NCBI GenBank assembly: GCA_017435425.1
Contig: JAFSFC010000006.1
Coordinates: forward strand, 41,041-105,040
Length of the DNA: 64,000 nt
From: Ruminiclostridium sp.
GTDB lineage: Bacteria > Bacillota > Clostridia > Oscillospirales > Oscillospiraceae
Direction: 5' to 3'
A program made the translations under genes and the position numbers. The notes beneath the pieces were generated by a model. That model worked only from the letters and a program-made list of their open reading frames with translations. It was not told the DNA's origin and did no database searches. Below are positions 15,885-24,847 of the stretch, in pieces; the first letter of the stretch is position 1, and the number at the start of each line of letters is the position of its first letter.

Positions 15885-16288
15885 AGGGCATATACCTCCT
15901 CGGTGATGGTTTCATGGGAAGATCCGGGAAAATCTGCAATCGCCTGCAACATAAACTGGGTCATGTCCAGCGAGAAATGGTGATCTGCAGGATACTCCCG
16001 GTTCCAGTGATACAGGATGATTCCCGTAATTTTGTCCTGGTACGGAGTCAGGTCTGCATTCTCCACAAAGCAGAAGTCGTTGGGACCTGCCAGAGCCAGG
16101 AAATCCTCTGACACAGCAACATGGGAGGGGAGACCTTCCTTGAACTGCTTGGCAGAATACCCGTTCATCCATAGCTTAGCCCCTTTGGTCCGTTCCAGGA
16201 TACGGGCCCGCAGGATGCGATCCTGACTCTGACGGCGCTGATTAAACAGCATCCCGTATTTTTTATCCACGCAGACGATGACGACCAT
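15881..16288 (-). CDS. Conserved hypothetical protein, 135 aa
   Basis: A small soluble protein that I recognise only as a family seen in Clostridia, without a proven function. It begins VVIVCVDKKYGMLFNQRRQSQD and contains the segments FCFVENADLTPYQDKI, WNREYPADHHFSLDM and FPGSSHETITEEVYAL. The strand-rich start and conserved charged motifs suggest an enzyme or nucleotide-binding fold, but this is a guess. It is the first gene of a two-gene operon, with its stop overlapping the nuclease start by four bases. The start ATG at 16288 follows AAGGTTGGGGGGAC. Confidence 0.75.
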   Translation of the reverse strand: MVVIVCVDKKYGMLFNQRRQSQDRILRARILERTKGAKLWMNGYSAKQFKEGLPSHVAVSEDFLALAGPNDFCFVENADLTPYQDKITGIILYHWNREYPADHHFSLDMTQFMLQAIADFPGSSHETITEEVYAL

Positions 16289-16381
16289 GTCCCCCCAACC
16301 TTTCCTCGTTTCATACCAGATATTGTAGCTTTTGTCAGATTTCTTGTCAAGAGATGGGGAAATGAATCAAAAGAAGAGTGT

Positions 16382-16400
16382 ACCGTGATATGGTCACGGT
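16382..16400. promoter_or_regulatory. Inverted repeat ACCGTGA/TCACGGT upstream of the reductase gene
   Basis: Perfect seven-base arms around TATGG lie 67 bases before the reductase ATG in a divergent gap. It is a plausible operator; the regulator is unknown. Confidence 0.4.
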
Positions 16401-16466
16401 GAATATAACGCTTCGCAGGGTATACTCTAAACAACAAAAAGATCCTGCTGCAAGGGAGGAATAAAA

Positions 16467-17387
16467 ATGAAGCATATCTATGATATTATCATCATCGGGG
16501 GAGGCCCCGCTGGTTATACTTCCGCACTGTATGGTGCAAGAGCCGGCCTGGACACATTGCTCCTGGAAAAGCTGGCTCCTGGTGGTCAGATGTCTATGAC
16601 CTTCCAAATCGACAACTATCCCGGATTCGACGAAGGGGTCAACGGCTTTATCCTGGGAGATAAAATGAAAAAGGGAGCTGAACGGTTTGGTGCACAAACC
16701 AAACTGGCAGAGGTCCAGTCCGTTCAGCTGGAAGGCGAGATCAAAGAAGTCGTGACGAAAAACGAGACCTTCTATGGCCGCACTGTCATCCTGGCCACCG
16801 GTGCTGCAACCAAGGAGCTGGGGCTTCCCGGCGAGAAAGAACTGGTGGGCCGAGGTGTGAGCTATTGCGCAGCTTGCGATGGTATGTTCTATCGTGGCAA
16901 GACCGTGGTCATCGTAGGCGGCGGCAACACCGCTGCAGCCGATGCTATCCAGCTTTCCCGCCTGTGCGAAAAGGTCATTCTGGTCCACCGGAGAGATACC
17001 CTTCGGGCTACCCGGGTTTATCACAAGCCCCTCATGGAGGCCGAAAATGTGGAGATCCTCTGGAACAGCCAGGTAACCGAACTCCTCCAGGAAGGAAGGC
17101 TCACCGGTGTTCGAATCCGAAACAATCTCACCGGTGTGGAGCTGGCCGTTCCCTGTGATGGCATCTTCGTGAGCATCGGTCGTCAGCCTGCTACCGAGCT
17201 GGTTAAAGGCCATGTAAATTTGGATCCTGCTGGATATATCGCAGCAGGGGAGGACACCAAGACCAATCTTCCCGGTGTCTTTGCCGTAGGTGATGTGCGG
17301 ACCAAATCCCTGCGACAGGTGGTTACCGCTGTCTCTGACGGTGCGGTGGCTGCCCATCACGCAGATGAATACTTGACAGCAGAATAA
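16467..17387 (+). CDS. trxB: Thioredoxin reductase-like NAD(P)H:disulfide oxidoreductase
   Basis: A 306-aa flavoprotein of the low-molecular-weight thioredoxin reductase family. The FAD-binding motif GGGPAGYTSALYGARAG sits at residues 11-27. The redox-active disulfide is SYCAACDGMF (CAAC rather than the common CATC) near residue 135. The NAD(P)H-binding motif VGGGNTAAADAIQLS is followed by VHRRDTLRAT, whose HRR favours NADPH. The C-terminal FAVGDVRTKSLRQVVTAVSDG closes the FAD site. No thioredoxin gene is adjacent, so the protein partner (thioredoxin, glutaredoxin or other) is open. The ATG follows AAGGGAGG. Confidence 0.88.
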   Translation: MKHIYDIIIIGGGPAGYTSALYGARAGLDTLLLEKLAPGGQMSMTFQIDNYPGFDEGVNGFILGDKMKKGAERFGAQTKLAEVQSVQLEGEIKEVVTKNETFYGRTVILATGAATKELGLPGEKELVGRGVSYCAACDGMFYRGKTVVIVGGGNTAAADAIQLSRLCEKVILVHRRDTLRATRVYHKPLMEAENVEILWNSQVTELLQEGRLTGVRIRNNLTGVELAVPCDGIFVSIGRQPATELVKGHVNLDPAGYIAAGEDTKTNLPGVFAVGDVRTKSLRQVVTAVSDGAVAAHHADEYLTAE

Positions 17388-17429
17388 AAAATAGCCTGCA
17401 TGGAATCTACTCCATGCAGGCTATTTTTT
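17386..17429. terminator. Bidirectional terminator, 19-bp perfect stem
   Basis: Arms 17386-17404 and 17411-17429 pair perfectly with A and T tracts, serving the convergent reductase and nucleotidase genes. Confidence 0.93.
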
Positions 17430-19341
17430 ATATATGTTTTTGATTCTTCCGTCGGATCCGACGGCGAACCGTCCGAATCACGAGCACCACCAGGAGGATC
17501 AGAACCAGAAAAACACCAAGCACAGCCAGCGTAATTGGGCCTGGGTGTTTTACCAGGTCAATGGGATTCATACTATCATCCACAATCTTGCGCCCCTGAG
17601 GACCGCTGTACTCCTCGGGGATGGTATCCAGGCTGTCCAGGTAAGAGGCCAGAGCATACCACTCTTTGATCTCATTGCCGTTTTTATCGTGGAGGATGTG
17701 GGCTTCCAGATCCGTGATCTCATTGCCCTGGGCATCTCTGGGCGTAATGCTCAGGATGCCAAAGGACTTATCGGTCACAGCCCCCAACATCTGTCCACAG
17801 TACAGACCGGTGACCACCCGGTAGAGCTTGTCATCTTCAATGGGAATAGTAGTCCCATCCTCCAGCACCTGAGCACAGTCAGTCACCTTATCAAATAACA
17901 TCCGATTAGGATTAAAGGTAAAGGTCATACCGTTAAAATACAGTTGTGCGGCAGGCATCAGAGCAGTGACCGAAGCATCCACCTCAAAGGCATTCTTCAA
18001 GTCCTTGCCGGTAAGCCAGACAGACACCAGAGGATAACCGGGAACCCCATCAGCGCCAATCCCCAAAGAGGAGACATTGAACACATCCGATACCGTGATC
18101 TCACCCGTGGCCAAGGATTCCCGGATGACACCGTTGGCGGTCAGTGCAAAGTCTATCGGAACATAGCTGTCACCCTCTGCCTCCTTTACCGCCCAGCGAT
18201 AGGAATCCGCAATGAGATTGCCCAAGGAAGATTCCCGATGATACTCTGTCAGGTCGCCTATGCTGTCAAATTCATAGGGGTTCAAAGCCAGGACCTGGTC
18301 ATAGGTCCAACCGCCGAACTGAGACAGATAGTTTTCTTCCACCAACTTTTTGTATTCTTCCACATGAACGGTCATAGCTTCCGATTCTGTCACGCTGTCA
18401 TCAACAGGAATCAGCTGGTAATCGGTCAAGGAGAGTTCTTCCCCCTGCAGAGACATAGTCAAAACACCCAGATTCTTGCTGTATTCCCCGCAGGAAACAA
18501 TATAGGTGTCATTCACCAGGATGGGTTCCTCCAGCGTGGTGTGGGTATGGGCGGAAATGATCACGTCAATCCCCTCCACATTGGAAGCCAACTGCTCATC
18601 TTCGGATTTCTCCGGGTCCTCATCCGTTCCGCTGTGAGAGAGGCAGACCACCACACGGGGCTCCGGCACGTGTTCCTCGATCCAGTCCACCGTATCCTGG
18701 GCGGCAGCGGCAGGATCCTCCAGGATCATGCCGGACATGGGAGCGCATTTATCGGAATCGAAGCCCATGATCCCAAACACAGCATAGTTGATGCCGCCCC
18801 GCTGGATAACAGTATAGTCCTGTACCCCATACGCCTCAAAGGCATCCCAGACAGCAGCAGAGATTTCGTCATAGCCTTGTTCGCCCTCTCTGGGGGGCAT
18901 ATAGTTGACCTCCACAATGGACGGGACGGGTTCCCCGCTGGCCACAGCAGCGTTCAGCATATTGGCCAGCCCAGAAGCGCGATAGTCATACTCGTGATTT
19001 CCGAAGGTGGTCACATCATAGCCCAGAGCCCCCATACTGCGCAGTTCGGCAGCTTCTGTAGCAAATACTGTCTGAAAGAGAGTGCCCATAGAAAAGTCGC
19101 CGCCGTCCACCAGAATGGCATCGGGATGCAGGAGCTTCTGCTGATCGATGACGGTTTTCAACCGGGCGTATCCTCCATACGAATTACCCTTCTCATCCTT
19201 GGCAGGAAGCAGATGGGAATGAAGGTCGTGAGTAAAAAGAATGGTGATTTCCTGGCTGTTGCCGGAAGGCGCTGCATAAGCAGAGGGCATAAGTCCTATC
19301 AAAAGCTGAAGGATCAGAAGAACTCCCAAAATACGTTTCAT
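17428..19341 (-). CDS. Surface-anchored 5'-nucleotidase / cyclic phosphodiesterase family protein
   Basis: A 637-aa UshA-like metallophosphoesterase. Order: a signal peptide (ILGVLLILQLLIGLMPSAYA); a calcineurin-like metal centre with FTHDLHSHL, VDGGDFSMG, FGNHEYDYR, LSHSGTDED and SAHTHTTLE; a C-terminal 5'-nucleotidase substrate domain; and a final membrane helix (LAVLGVFLVLILLVVLVI) with a basic tail that holds the enzyme on the outer face of the membrane. It would release nucleosides and phosphate from external nucleotides. The ATG at 19341 gives a proper signal peptide; a start at 19362 would add seven residues. Confidence 0.9.
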   Translation of the reverse strand: MKRILGVLLILQLLIGLMPSAYAAPSGNSQEITILFTHDLHSHLLPAKDEKGNSYGGYARLKTVIDQQKLLHPDAILVDGGDFSMGTLFQTVFATEAAELRSMGALGYDVTTFGNHEYDYRASGLANMLNAAVASGEPVPSIVEVNYMPPREGEQGYDEISAAVWDAFEAYGVQDYTVIQRGGINYAVFGIMGFDSDKCAPMSGMILEDPAAAAQDTVDWIEEHVPEPRVVVCLSHSGTDEDPEKSEDEQLASNVEGIDVIISAHTHTTLEEPILVNDTYIVSCGEYSKNLGVLTMSLQGEELSLTDYQLIPVDDSVTESEAMTVHVEEYKKLVEENYLSQFGGWTYDQVLALNPYEFDSIGDLTEYHRESSLGNLIADSYRWAVKEAEGDSYVPIDFALTANGVIRESLATGEITVSDVFNVSSLGIGADGVPGYPLVSVWLTGKDLKNAFEVDASVTALMPAAQLYFNGMTFTFNPNRMLFDKVTDCAQVLEDGTTIPIEDDKLYRVVTGLYCGQMLGAVTDKSFGILSITPRDAQGNEITDLEAHILHDKNGNEIKEWYALASYLDSLDTIPEEYSGPQGRKIVDDSMNPIDLVKHPGPITLAVLGVFLVLILLVVLVIRTVRRRIRRKNQKHI

Positions 19342-19373
19342 AGGGAAACACATCCTTTGCAAGGATCATAAAA

Positions 19374-19400
19374 CAGCGGCTCTGTCAAACAGAGCCGCTG
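19374..19400 (-). terminator. Terminator of the ABC-F gene
   Basis: A perfect 12-bp stem (19374-19385 with 19389-19400), followed on the minus strand by TTTT. Confidence 0.85.
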
Positions 19401-19411
19401 AATGCTTGTAT

Positions 19412-21013
19412 TTAAGCTCTGGCGGCTGCCTGATACTCCAGATACTCGTCGTAGGTCATCTTACGGTCAATGAGCTTGCCATCTTCGGTAAAGTCGAAGA
19501 CACGGTTGCAGACAGTCTGGATCATCTGGTGGTCATGGGAGGCCAGCAGAACGTTACACTTGACAGCTTCCAGACCGTTGTTCAGAGCGGCGATGGATTC
19601 CAGATCCAGGTGGTTGGTGGGCTGATCCAGCATCAGAACGTTGGCACCGGACAGCATCATACGGGAGAGCATGCAGCGGACCTTCTCGCCACCGGAGATG
19701 ACCTTCACGGGCTTGTAGACTTCGTCACCGGAGAAAAGCATACGGCCCAGGAAACCACGCAGATACTGCTCCTGAGGATCGGGAGAGAACTGACGCAGCC
19801 ACTCCACCAGGTTGTCGTCGTTGTCCTGGAAGTAGGGGGTGTTGTCCTTGGGGAAGTAAGAGAAGGTTGCGGTCTGCCCCCACTTGATGGTGCCTTCATC
19901 GGGCTCCATCTCACCGGCCAGGATCTTCAGCAGGGCAGTGTGGGCGTTCTCATTATCACCGATAAAGGCAACCTTGTCACCGTGCTCCAGGATGAAGGAA
20001 ACCTTGTCCAGGACCTTCACACCATCGATGGTCTTGGAGACATTGGTGACGAAAAGGATGTCCTTACCAACCTCGCGGTCGGGATGGAAGGCAACCCAGG
20101 GATAACGGCGGGAGGATGCAGGCATTTCCTCGATGCTCAGCTTGTCCAGCAGCTTGCGGCGGGCAGTGGCCTGCTTGGACTTGGACTTGTTGGCAGAGAA
20201 ACGGGAGATAAAGTCCTGCAGTTCCTTGATCTTCTCAGAGTTGCGCTTATTCTGCTGACGGATCAGCTGCTGGACCAGCTGGGAGGACTCGTACCAGAAG
20301 TCGTAGTTGCCCACGTACATCTTGATCTTGCCATAGTCAATATCAACGATATGGGTGCAGACAGTGTTCAGGAAGTGACGGTCATGGCTGACCACGATGA
20401 CAGTGCCCTCAAAATCCAGCAGGAAGTCTTCCAGCCAGTTGGTGGCATCGATATCCAGGTTGTTGGTAGGCTCGTCCATCATCAGGATATCGGGGTTGCC
20501 GAAAAGAGCCTGGGCCAGCAGGACCTTGACCTTCAGACGGGCGTCCAGGGTGGCCATATCGTTATAATGGAGATCCACATCGATACCCAGACCCTGGAGG
20601 ATCCGGCTGGCATCGCTTTCTGCTTCCCAGCCGCCCAGTTCAGCAAACTCAGTCTCCAGCTCACAGGCCAGCAGACCATCCTCGTCAGACATTTCTTCCT
20701 TAGCGTAGATGGCATCCTTCTGCTTGCCAATGTCATACAGATGCTTGTTGCCCATGATGACAGTGTCCATGACGTTGTATGCGTCGTAAGCATTCTGATC
20801 CTGTTTCAGAACGGACATACGGGTCTTAGGCAGAATAGAGACTTCGCCGCTGGTGGAATCCAGATCGCCGGAGAGGATCTTCAGGAAGGTGGACTTACCG
20901 GCGCCGTTTGCACCGATGATGCCGTAGCAGTTGCCCTTGGTGAACTGCAGGTCCACGTTGGAGAACAGGGGCTGGCCGCTATACTGGAGGCTCAGGTTGG
21001 AAACAGTGATCAT
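19412..21013 (-). CDS. ABC-F family ATPase (ribosome-associated)
   Basis: A 533-aa soluble protein with two ABC ATPase domains and no membrane segments, the ABC-F plan. Domain 1 has Walker A GANGAGKST near residue 35, the Walker B region DILMMDEPTNNLD and a long charged linker. Domain 2 has a degenerate Walker A (GDNENAHTALL), the signature VISGGEKVRCML and Walker B VLMLDQPTNHLD. ABC-F proteins act at the ribosomal E site in translation and sometimes antibiotic protection. The domain-2 P-loop lacks the GKST lysine and serine, a trait also seen in some housekeeping YbiT/YkpA-type members. It has its own terminator and a long 5' gap. Confidence 0.9.
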   Translation of the reverse strand: MITVSNLSLQYSGQPLFSNVDLQFTKGNCYGIIGANGAGKSTFLKILSGDLDSTSGEVSILPKTRMSVLKQDQNAYDAYNVMDTVIMGNKHLYDIGKQKDAIYAKEEMSDEDGLLACELETEFAELGGWEAESDASRILQGLGIDVDLHYNDMATLDARLKVKVLLAQALFGNPDILMMDEPTNNLDIDATNWLEDFLLDFEGTVIVVSHDRHFLNTVCTHIVDIDYGKIKMYVGNYDFWYESSQLVQQLIRQQNKRNSEKIKELQDFISRFSANKSKSKQATARRKLLDKLSIEEMPASSRRYPWVAFHPDREVGKDILFVTNVSKTIDGVKVLDKVSFILEHGDKVAFIGDNENAHTALLKILAGEMEPDEGTIKWGQTATFSYFPKDNTPYFQDNDDNLVEWLRQFSPDPQEQYLRGFLGRMLFSGDEVYKPVKVISGGEKVRCMLSRMMLSGANVLMLDQPTNHLDLESIAALNNGLEAVKCNVLLASHDHQMIQTVCNRVFDFTEDGKLIDRKMTYDEYLEYQAAARA

Positions 21014-21298
21014 TTGTGAACTCCTTACATATCAAAAATAGCAAACTAATTATATACCATGATTCTGGAATAAGAGATAGCCGCACAAGCGCAAACTATC
21101 CCTTATATCATACTAAATAGTACCATGAGTCAAACAATAAGTCAATGTTTTCAACAGAAATCAAAGGGGTACACAGGGGGCATTCTGTTGTGTTTTTTTC
21201 CGAAGCTGCTCTGGAAAATTGGACACATAAGAAGTGGAAATTATCACTGTAGTATGCTAAAATATAATTGAATTTTTCTCCCGAGGAGGTCGGATACA

Positions 21299-22285
21299 AT
21301 GAGCATTCGAATTGGTATTATGGGCTACGGCAATCTGGGCCGGGGCATTGAGTGTGCCATCAAACAGAATGAGGATATGGAATTAACGGCGGTTTTTACT
21401 CGTCGAGCACCGGAGTCTGTTTCTATTCTGACTGAGGGTGTCAAAGTGTATCCAGCCGACCAGATCCTGGACCACAAGGATGAGGTCGACGTTCTCATTC
21501 TGTGTGGCGGAAGTGCCACAGACCTGCCTGTCCAGACACCGGAATATGCCAAGCACTTCCACGTGGTGGACAGCTTTGACACCCACGCCAAGATTCCCCA
21601 GCACTTTGCTGCAGTGGATGCCAGCGCACAGGAGGGTGGTAAGGTGGCAGTCATTTCCTGCGGCTGGGACCCCGGTATGTTCTCTCTGAACCGACTGTAT
21701 GCCGGCGCTATCCTTCCTATGGGACAGGATTATACCTTCTGGGGCAAGGGTGTCAGCCAGGGCCACTCTGATGCCATCCGACGGGTGGAAGGCGTAGTGG
21801 ATGCCAAGCAGTACACCATCCCTGTGGACGAAGCCCTGACGGCCGTCCGCAGCGGCAGCAACCCCGCACTCACCACCCGTCAGAAGCACCTGCGTGAGTG
21901 CTTTGTTGTGGCTGCAGAAGGTGCTGATAAAACCAAAATCGAACACGAAATCAAAACCATGCCCAACTACTTCGCCGACTATGACACTATCGTCCACTTC
22001 ATCTCCAAGGAAGAACTGGACCGTGACCACAGCGGCATTCCTCACGGCGGTTTTGTCATTCGCTCCGGCAAGACCGGCTGGGAAGGGGAGAACACCCATA
22101 TCATTGAATACAGCCTGAAGCTGGACTCCAACCCCGAGTTCACTGCCAGCGTCATCGCCGCCTATGCCCGTGCGGCTTACCGCATGGGCCAGGAGGGAGC
22201 CAAGGGCTGCAAGACTGTCTTTGACATTCCCCCCGCATATCTTTCCGCCATGTCCGGCGAAGAGCTGCGAGCCCATCTTCTGTAA
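21299..22285 (+). CDS. ddh: meso-Diaminopimelate D-dehydrogenase
   Basis: A 328-aa NADPH enzyme that makes meso-diaminopimelate directly from tetrahydrodipicolinate, a shortcut to lysine and peptidoglycan. The Rossmann motif GIMGYGNLGRGIE (residues 6-18) is followed by the characteristic CGGSATDLPVQTPEYA, VDSFDTHAKIP, SCGWDPGMFSLNRLY and WGKGVSQGHSDAIRRVEGV segments of Ddh. Length and motifs are complete. It is a single gene, with an AGGAGG site before the ATG and a strong terminator after the stop. The 285 bases upstream hold no further gene. Confidence 0.95.
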   Translation: MSIRIGIMGYGNLGRGIECAIKQNEDMELTAVFTRRAPESVSILTEGVKVYPADQILDHKDEVDVLILCGGSATDLPVQTPEYAKHFHVVDSFDTHAKIPQHFAAVDASAQEGGKVAVISCGWDPGMFSLNRLYAGAILPMGQDYTFWGKGVSQGHSDAIRRVEGVVDAKQYTIPVDEALTAVRSGSNPALTTRQKHLRECFVVAAEGADKTKIEHEIKTMPNYFADYDTIVHFISKEELDRDHSGIPHGGFVIRSGKTGWEGENTHIIEYSLKLDSNPEFTASVIAAYARAAYRMGQEGAKGCKTVFDIPPAYLSAMSGEELRAHLL

Positions 22286-22298
22286 TGCAAGATATAGT

Positions 22299-22330
22299 AA
22301 AAGCCGATTGCCCGAGGGCAATCGGCTTTT
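22299..22330. terminator. Bidirectional terminator between ddh and the symporter gene
   Basis: A 14-bp perfect stem (22299-22312 with 22317-22330) with AAAA and TTTT ends, between convergent genes. Confidence 0.93.
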
Positions 22331-22342
22331 CTCTGTATGGAA

Positions 22343-23671
22343 TCAGAATGCAACTTTCATAAAGAGAGCAACACAGCACAGGATAAGAGCGCAGGGCACA
22401 TACAGGTAGCGGCCTGCATAGTACCAGAGCTTTCCATGGGGCTTTTCAGTGCTCTTGTTGATTTCATTCATAAGATCATCCTTCTTCATGATCCAGAACC
22501 AAGACACAGCACCCAGAGTTGCACCGATGGGAATGATGTAAATGGAGACGATATCCATCCAGGGACCCCAGTTAAAAATGGGCTCCATGCTCAGGCCAAA
22601 GCCCAGACAGATCACACACAGCAGGGCCAGAACAACCTTACGGTTCAGCTTGGGGAACTTGTTCTGCAGGGATTCACCCACAGCCTCGAACATATTCTGC
22701 AAAGAACTGACACCTGCGAAAACCATAGCAGTGTACAGAATAATGGCAAAAAGCTGACCCAGAGGAATATCCTGCAGGATACGAGGGAGCGTGACGAACA
22801 GCAGGGAAGGACCAGCGCCTACATCCAGACCATAGGCGAAGCAGGCAGGGATGATGACCAGGGCAGCAACCATAGCAGCGATGGTATCAAAAATGGCAGT
22901 GCGAGTGGCCACATGGACCACGTCCTGCTCATCACCCAGATAGGCACCGTAGACGATCATACCACTGCCAGTAACTGACAGGGAGAAGAACGCCTGACCC
23001 ATGGCCCAGATCCAAACCATGGGATCCTTCAATGCCGCCCAGTCAGGGGCGAACATGAACTTGTAGCCCTCAATGGCACCGGGAAGCATAGCTACACGAA
23101 CAGCCAGAATCACAAAGATAATAAAGAAAACGGGCATCATGATCTTGTTGGTCTTTTCGATGCTTCGTGCACCCAGAAGCAGGGTCAGTAGAGTACCGAT
23201 GACGATAATCACATGAAAGGGAACCACAGAGAACTCGGTGGTGGAGAAGGTGCCAAACCAAGCTTCCGTATCCACGGTCATCAGCTCTCCGGTGATGGAG
23301 TGGAAGAATGCCTTCAGTACATAGGCGACAATGATGGCATATCCGATGGCAATGCACATAGAGCCAGCCAAGGGCAGCCAGCCCAGGATACCGCCGACCT
23401 TGCCCAGTCTTTCGTTTCGAGTGGCCCAGGCGTTCTGATAGGAACCCAGGGTACCGGTTCGGGAACGACGGCCGATGGCGTACTCGGCAGAAAGTCCGAC
23501 AATACCAAACAGAGCAACAAATAACAGGTAGGCAATTAGGAATGCACTGCCGCCATAAGAGCCCATTTTTGCAGGGAATCCCCAGACGTTTGCCATACCA
23601 ACTGCAGAGCCAACAGAGGCTAAGATGAAACCCCACTTGGTGGCAAACTTTGCATTTTTCTTTTCTGTCAT
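22343..23671 (-). CDS. Sodium-dependent transporter of the NSS (LeuT-type) family
   Basis: A 442-aa membrane protein with eleven or so hydrophobic helices. The N-terminal KWGFILASVGSAVGMANVWGFPAKMGSYGGSAF region is the diagnostic NSS helix 1 with the unwound Na+/substrate site. A TM6-like segment, AFFSLSVTGSGMIVYGAYL, is also present. These carriers import amino acids or related amines with Na+. The ATG at 23671 follows GAGAGGA; the in-frame ATG at 23701 lacks a ribosome site. It is divergent from a LysR-type gene, its likely regulator. Confidence 0.9.
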   Translation of the reverse strand: MTEKKNAKFATKWGFILASVGSAVGMANVWGFPAKMGSYGGSAFLIAYLLFVALFGIVGLSAEYAIGRRSRTGTLGSYQNAWATRNERLGKVGGILGWLPLAGSMCIAIGYAIIVAYVLKAFFHSITGELMTVDTEAWFGTFSTTEFSVVPFHVIIVIGTLLTLLLGARSIEKTNKIMMPVFFIIFVILAVRVAMLPGAIEGYKFMFAPDWAALKDPMVWIWAMGQAFFSLSVTGSGMIVYGAYLGDEQDVVHVATRTAIFDTIAAMVAALVIIPACFAYGLDVGAGPSLLFVTLPRILQDIPLGQLFAIILYTAMVFAGVSSLQNMFEAVGESLQNKFPKLNRKVVLALLCVICLGFGLSMEPIFNWGPWMDIVSIYIIPIGATLGAVSWFWIMKKDDLMNEINKSTEKPHGKLWYYAGRYLYVPCALILCCVALFMKVAF

Positions 23672-23738
23672 GGATAGGATCCTCTCTTGACTAAATTTCA
23701 TACTGATTTATAATATCAGATAATCAGCATTTGTCAAA

Positions 23739-23755
23739 TTGATAGATTTTATCAA
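23739..23755. promoter_or_regulatory. Candidate LysR-box TTGATA-N5-TATCAA
   Basis: A perfect six-base palindrome in the 116-base divergent gap, with the T-N11-A geometry expected for LysR-type regulators. The adjacent lysR-type product probably binds here and controls both genes. Confidence 0.6.
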
Positions 23756-23787
23756 ATACATTATAATTTATAATAAAGCGAGGAACC

Positions 23788-24690
23788 ATGGAACTTAGGA
23801 GCTTACATACATTTATTCAAGTGGCAGAATCGGGGAGTTTTTCTCGGGCAGCAGAAAAGCTGGGATATTCCCAGCCTACGGTATCTGTCCAAATCAAGGG
23901 ACTTGAGGATGAATTAGGGATCCGACTGTTTGACCGCATTGGGCACACCGTTCGACTAACTGAACAGGGACGATACATCCTGGCTCAGGCCCAGCAGATT
24001 TGCCATATGTGCCAGGAGCTCTCCCAGGGAACGGCGCCCCAAAGGGAGGCCAGAAGCGTGATTCGCTTGGCTATGGCGGATTCTCTGGCATCCGTACTCC
24101 TGAAGAAAGGCTTTGCTTCCTTTCGAAAAACCCACCCTGCCATCTCCATTAGACTGACCACCGCAGGAACTCGGGAACTGCTGGAGCAGTTGGATCACAA
24201 CGAGGCGGACATTGTCTGTACCCTGGACAGCCATACCTATGACACAAGTTACGTGATTGCCAGTGAAGAAAAAATCGGGGTCCACTTTGTTGTCTCTGCG
24301 CAGAATCCATTGTCCAAAACAAAAAGACTCACAAAAGAAGACCTGCTTACCCAGGATTTTCTTCTGACAGAAAAAGGAATGAGTTACCGCCGTCTGCTGG
24401 ACGAGTGGCTGGCAAAAGATTCCCTGGAGATTCAGCCCGTTCTGGAAAATGGAAGCGCTGATGTGATCTGTCAGTTGGTTGAGGATAACATTGGAATATC
24501 CTTTCTGCCAGACTATGTTACAGAGAGTGCCGTTCAAAAGGGGACCATCATCCGATTGGATGTGGATGGATTTTCCCCCGACTTGTGGAAGCAAATCCTG
24601 TATCATCGGGATAAATGGCTTTCTCAACCAATGGAGTCAGTGATCGAATACCTCTCCAATATTCTTCTGCAGAATCATTCGCCTGTATAA
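23788..24690 (+). CDS. LysR family transcriptional regulator
   Basis: A 300-aa regulator with an N-terminal winged helix-turn-helix (residues 1-60: LHTFIQVAESGSFSRAAEKLGYSQPTVS is the textbook LysR helix pair) and a C-terminal periplasmic-binding-protein-like effector domain beginning near residue 90. It is divergent from the NSS symporter, the usual arrangement for a LysR protein controlling its neighbour in response to a substrate. The start ATG at 23788 follows AGCGAGGA. Confidence 0.92.
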   Translation: MELRSLHTFIQVAESGSFSRAAEKLGYSQPTVSVQIKGLEDELGIRLFDRIGHTVRLTEQGRYILAQAQQICHMCQELSQGTAPQREARSVIRLAMADSLASVLLKKGFASFRKTHPAISIRLTTAGTRELLEQLDHNEADIVCTLDSHTYDTSYVIASEEKIGVHFVVSAQNPLSKTKRLTKEDLLTQDFLLTEKGMSYRRLLDEWLAKDSLEIQPVLENGSADVICQLVEDNIGISFLPDYVTESAVQKGTIIRLDVDGFSPDLWKQILYHRDKWLSQPMESVIEYLSNILLQNHSPV

Positions 24691-24809
24691 TTTACAAACC
24701 ATTCATAATTACAGTGTTAAAAATGGCCAATTCTGTTGAAACCTGTCTCACAAGATAGTATAATTAATAGCGTATATTATTAGATGTGTTTTTCTAAATT
24801 ATATAGAAG

Positions 24810-24829
24810 GGTGCTCAATATTCAGCACC
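24810..24829 (+). promoter_or_regulatory. GGTGCT/AGCACC inverted repeat in leader of the activase gene
   Basis: A six-bp hairpin with an eight-base loop ends five bases before the ribosome site AGGAG. It could be an operator or an mRNA hairpin near the translation start. Confidence 0.35.
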
Positions 24830-24847
24830 TATACTAGGAGTGATGAC

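Noticed and set aside
24691..24847. Riboswitch before the activase gene
   Set aside because: Only one small hairpin is visible; no known aptamer core could be recognised.
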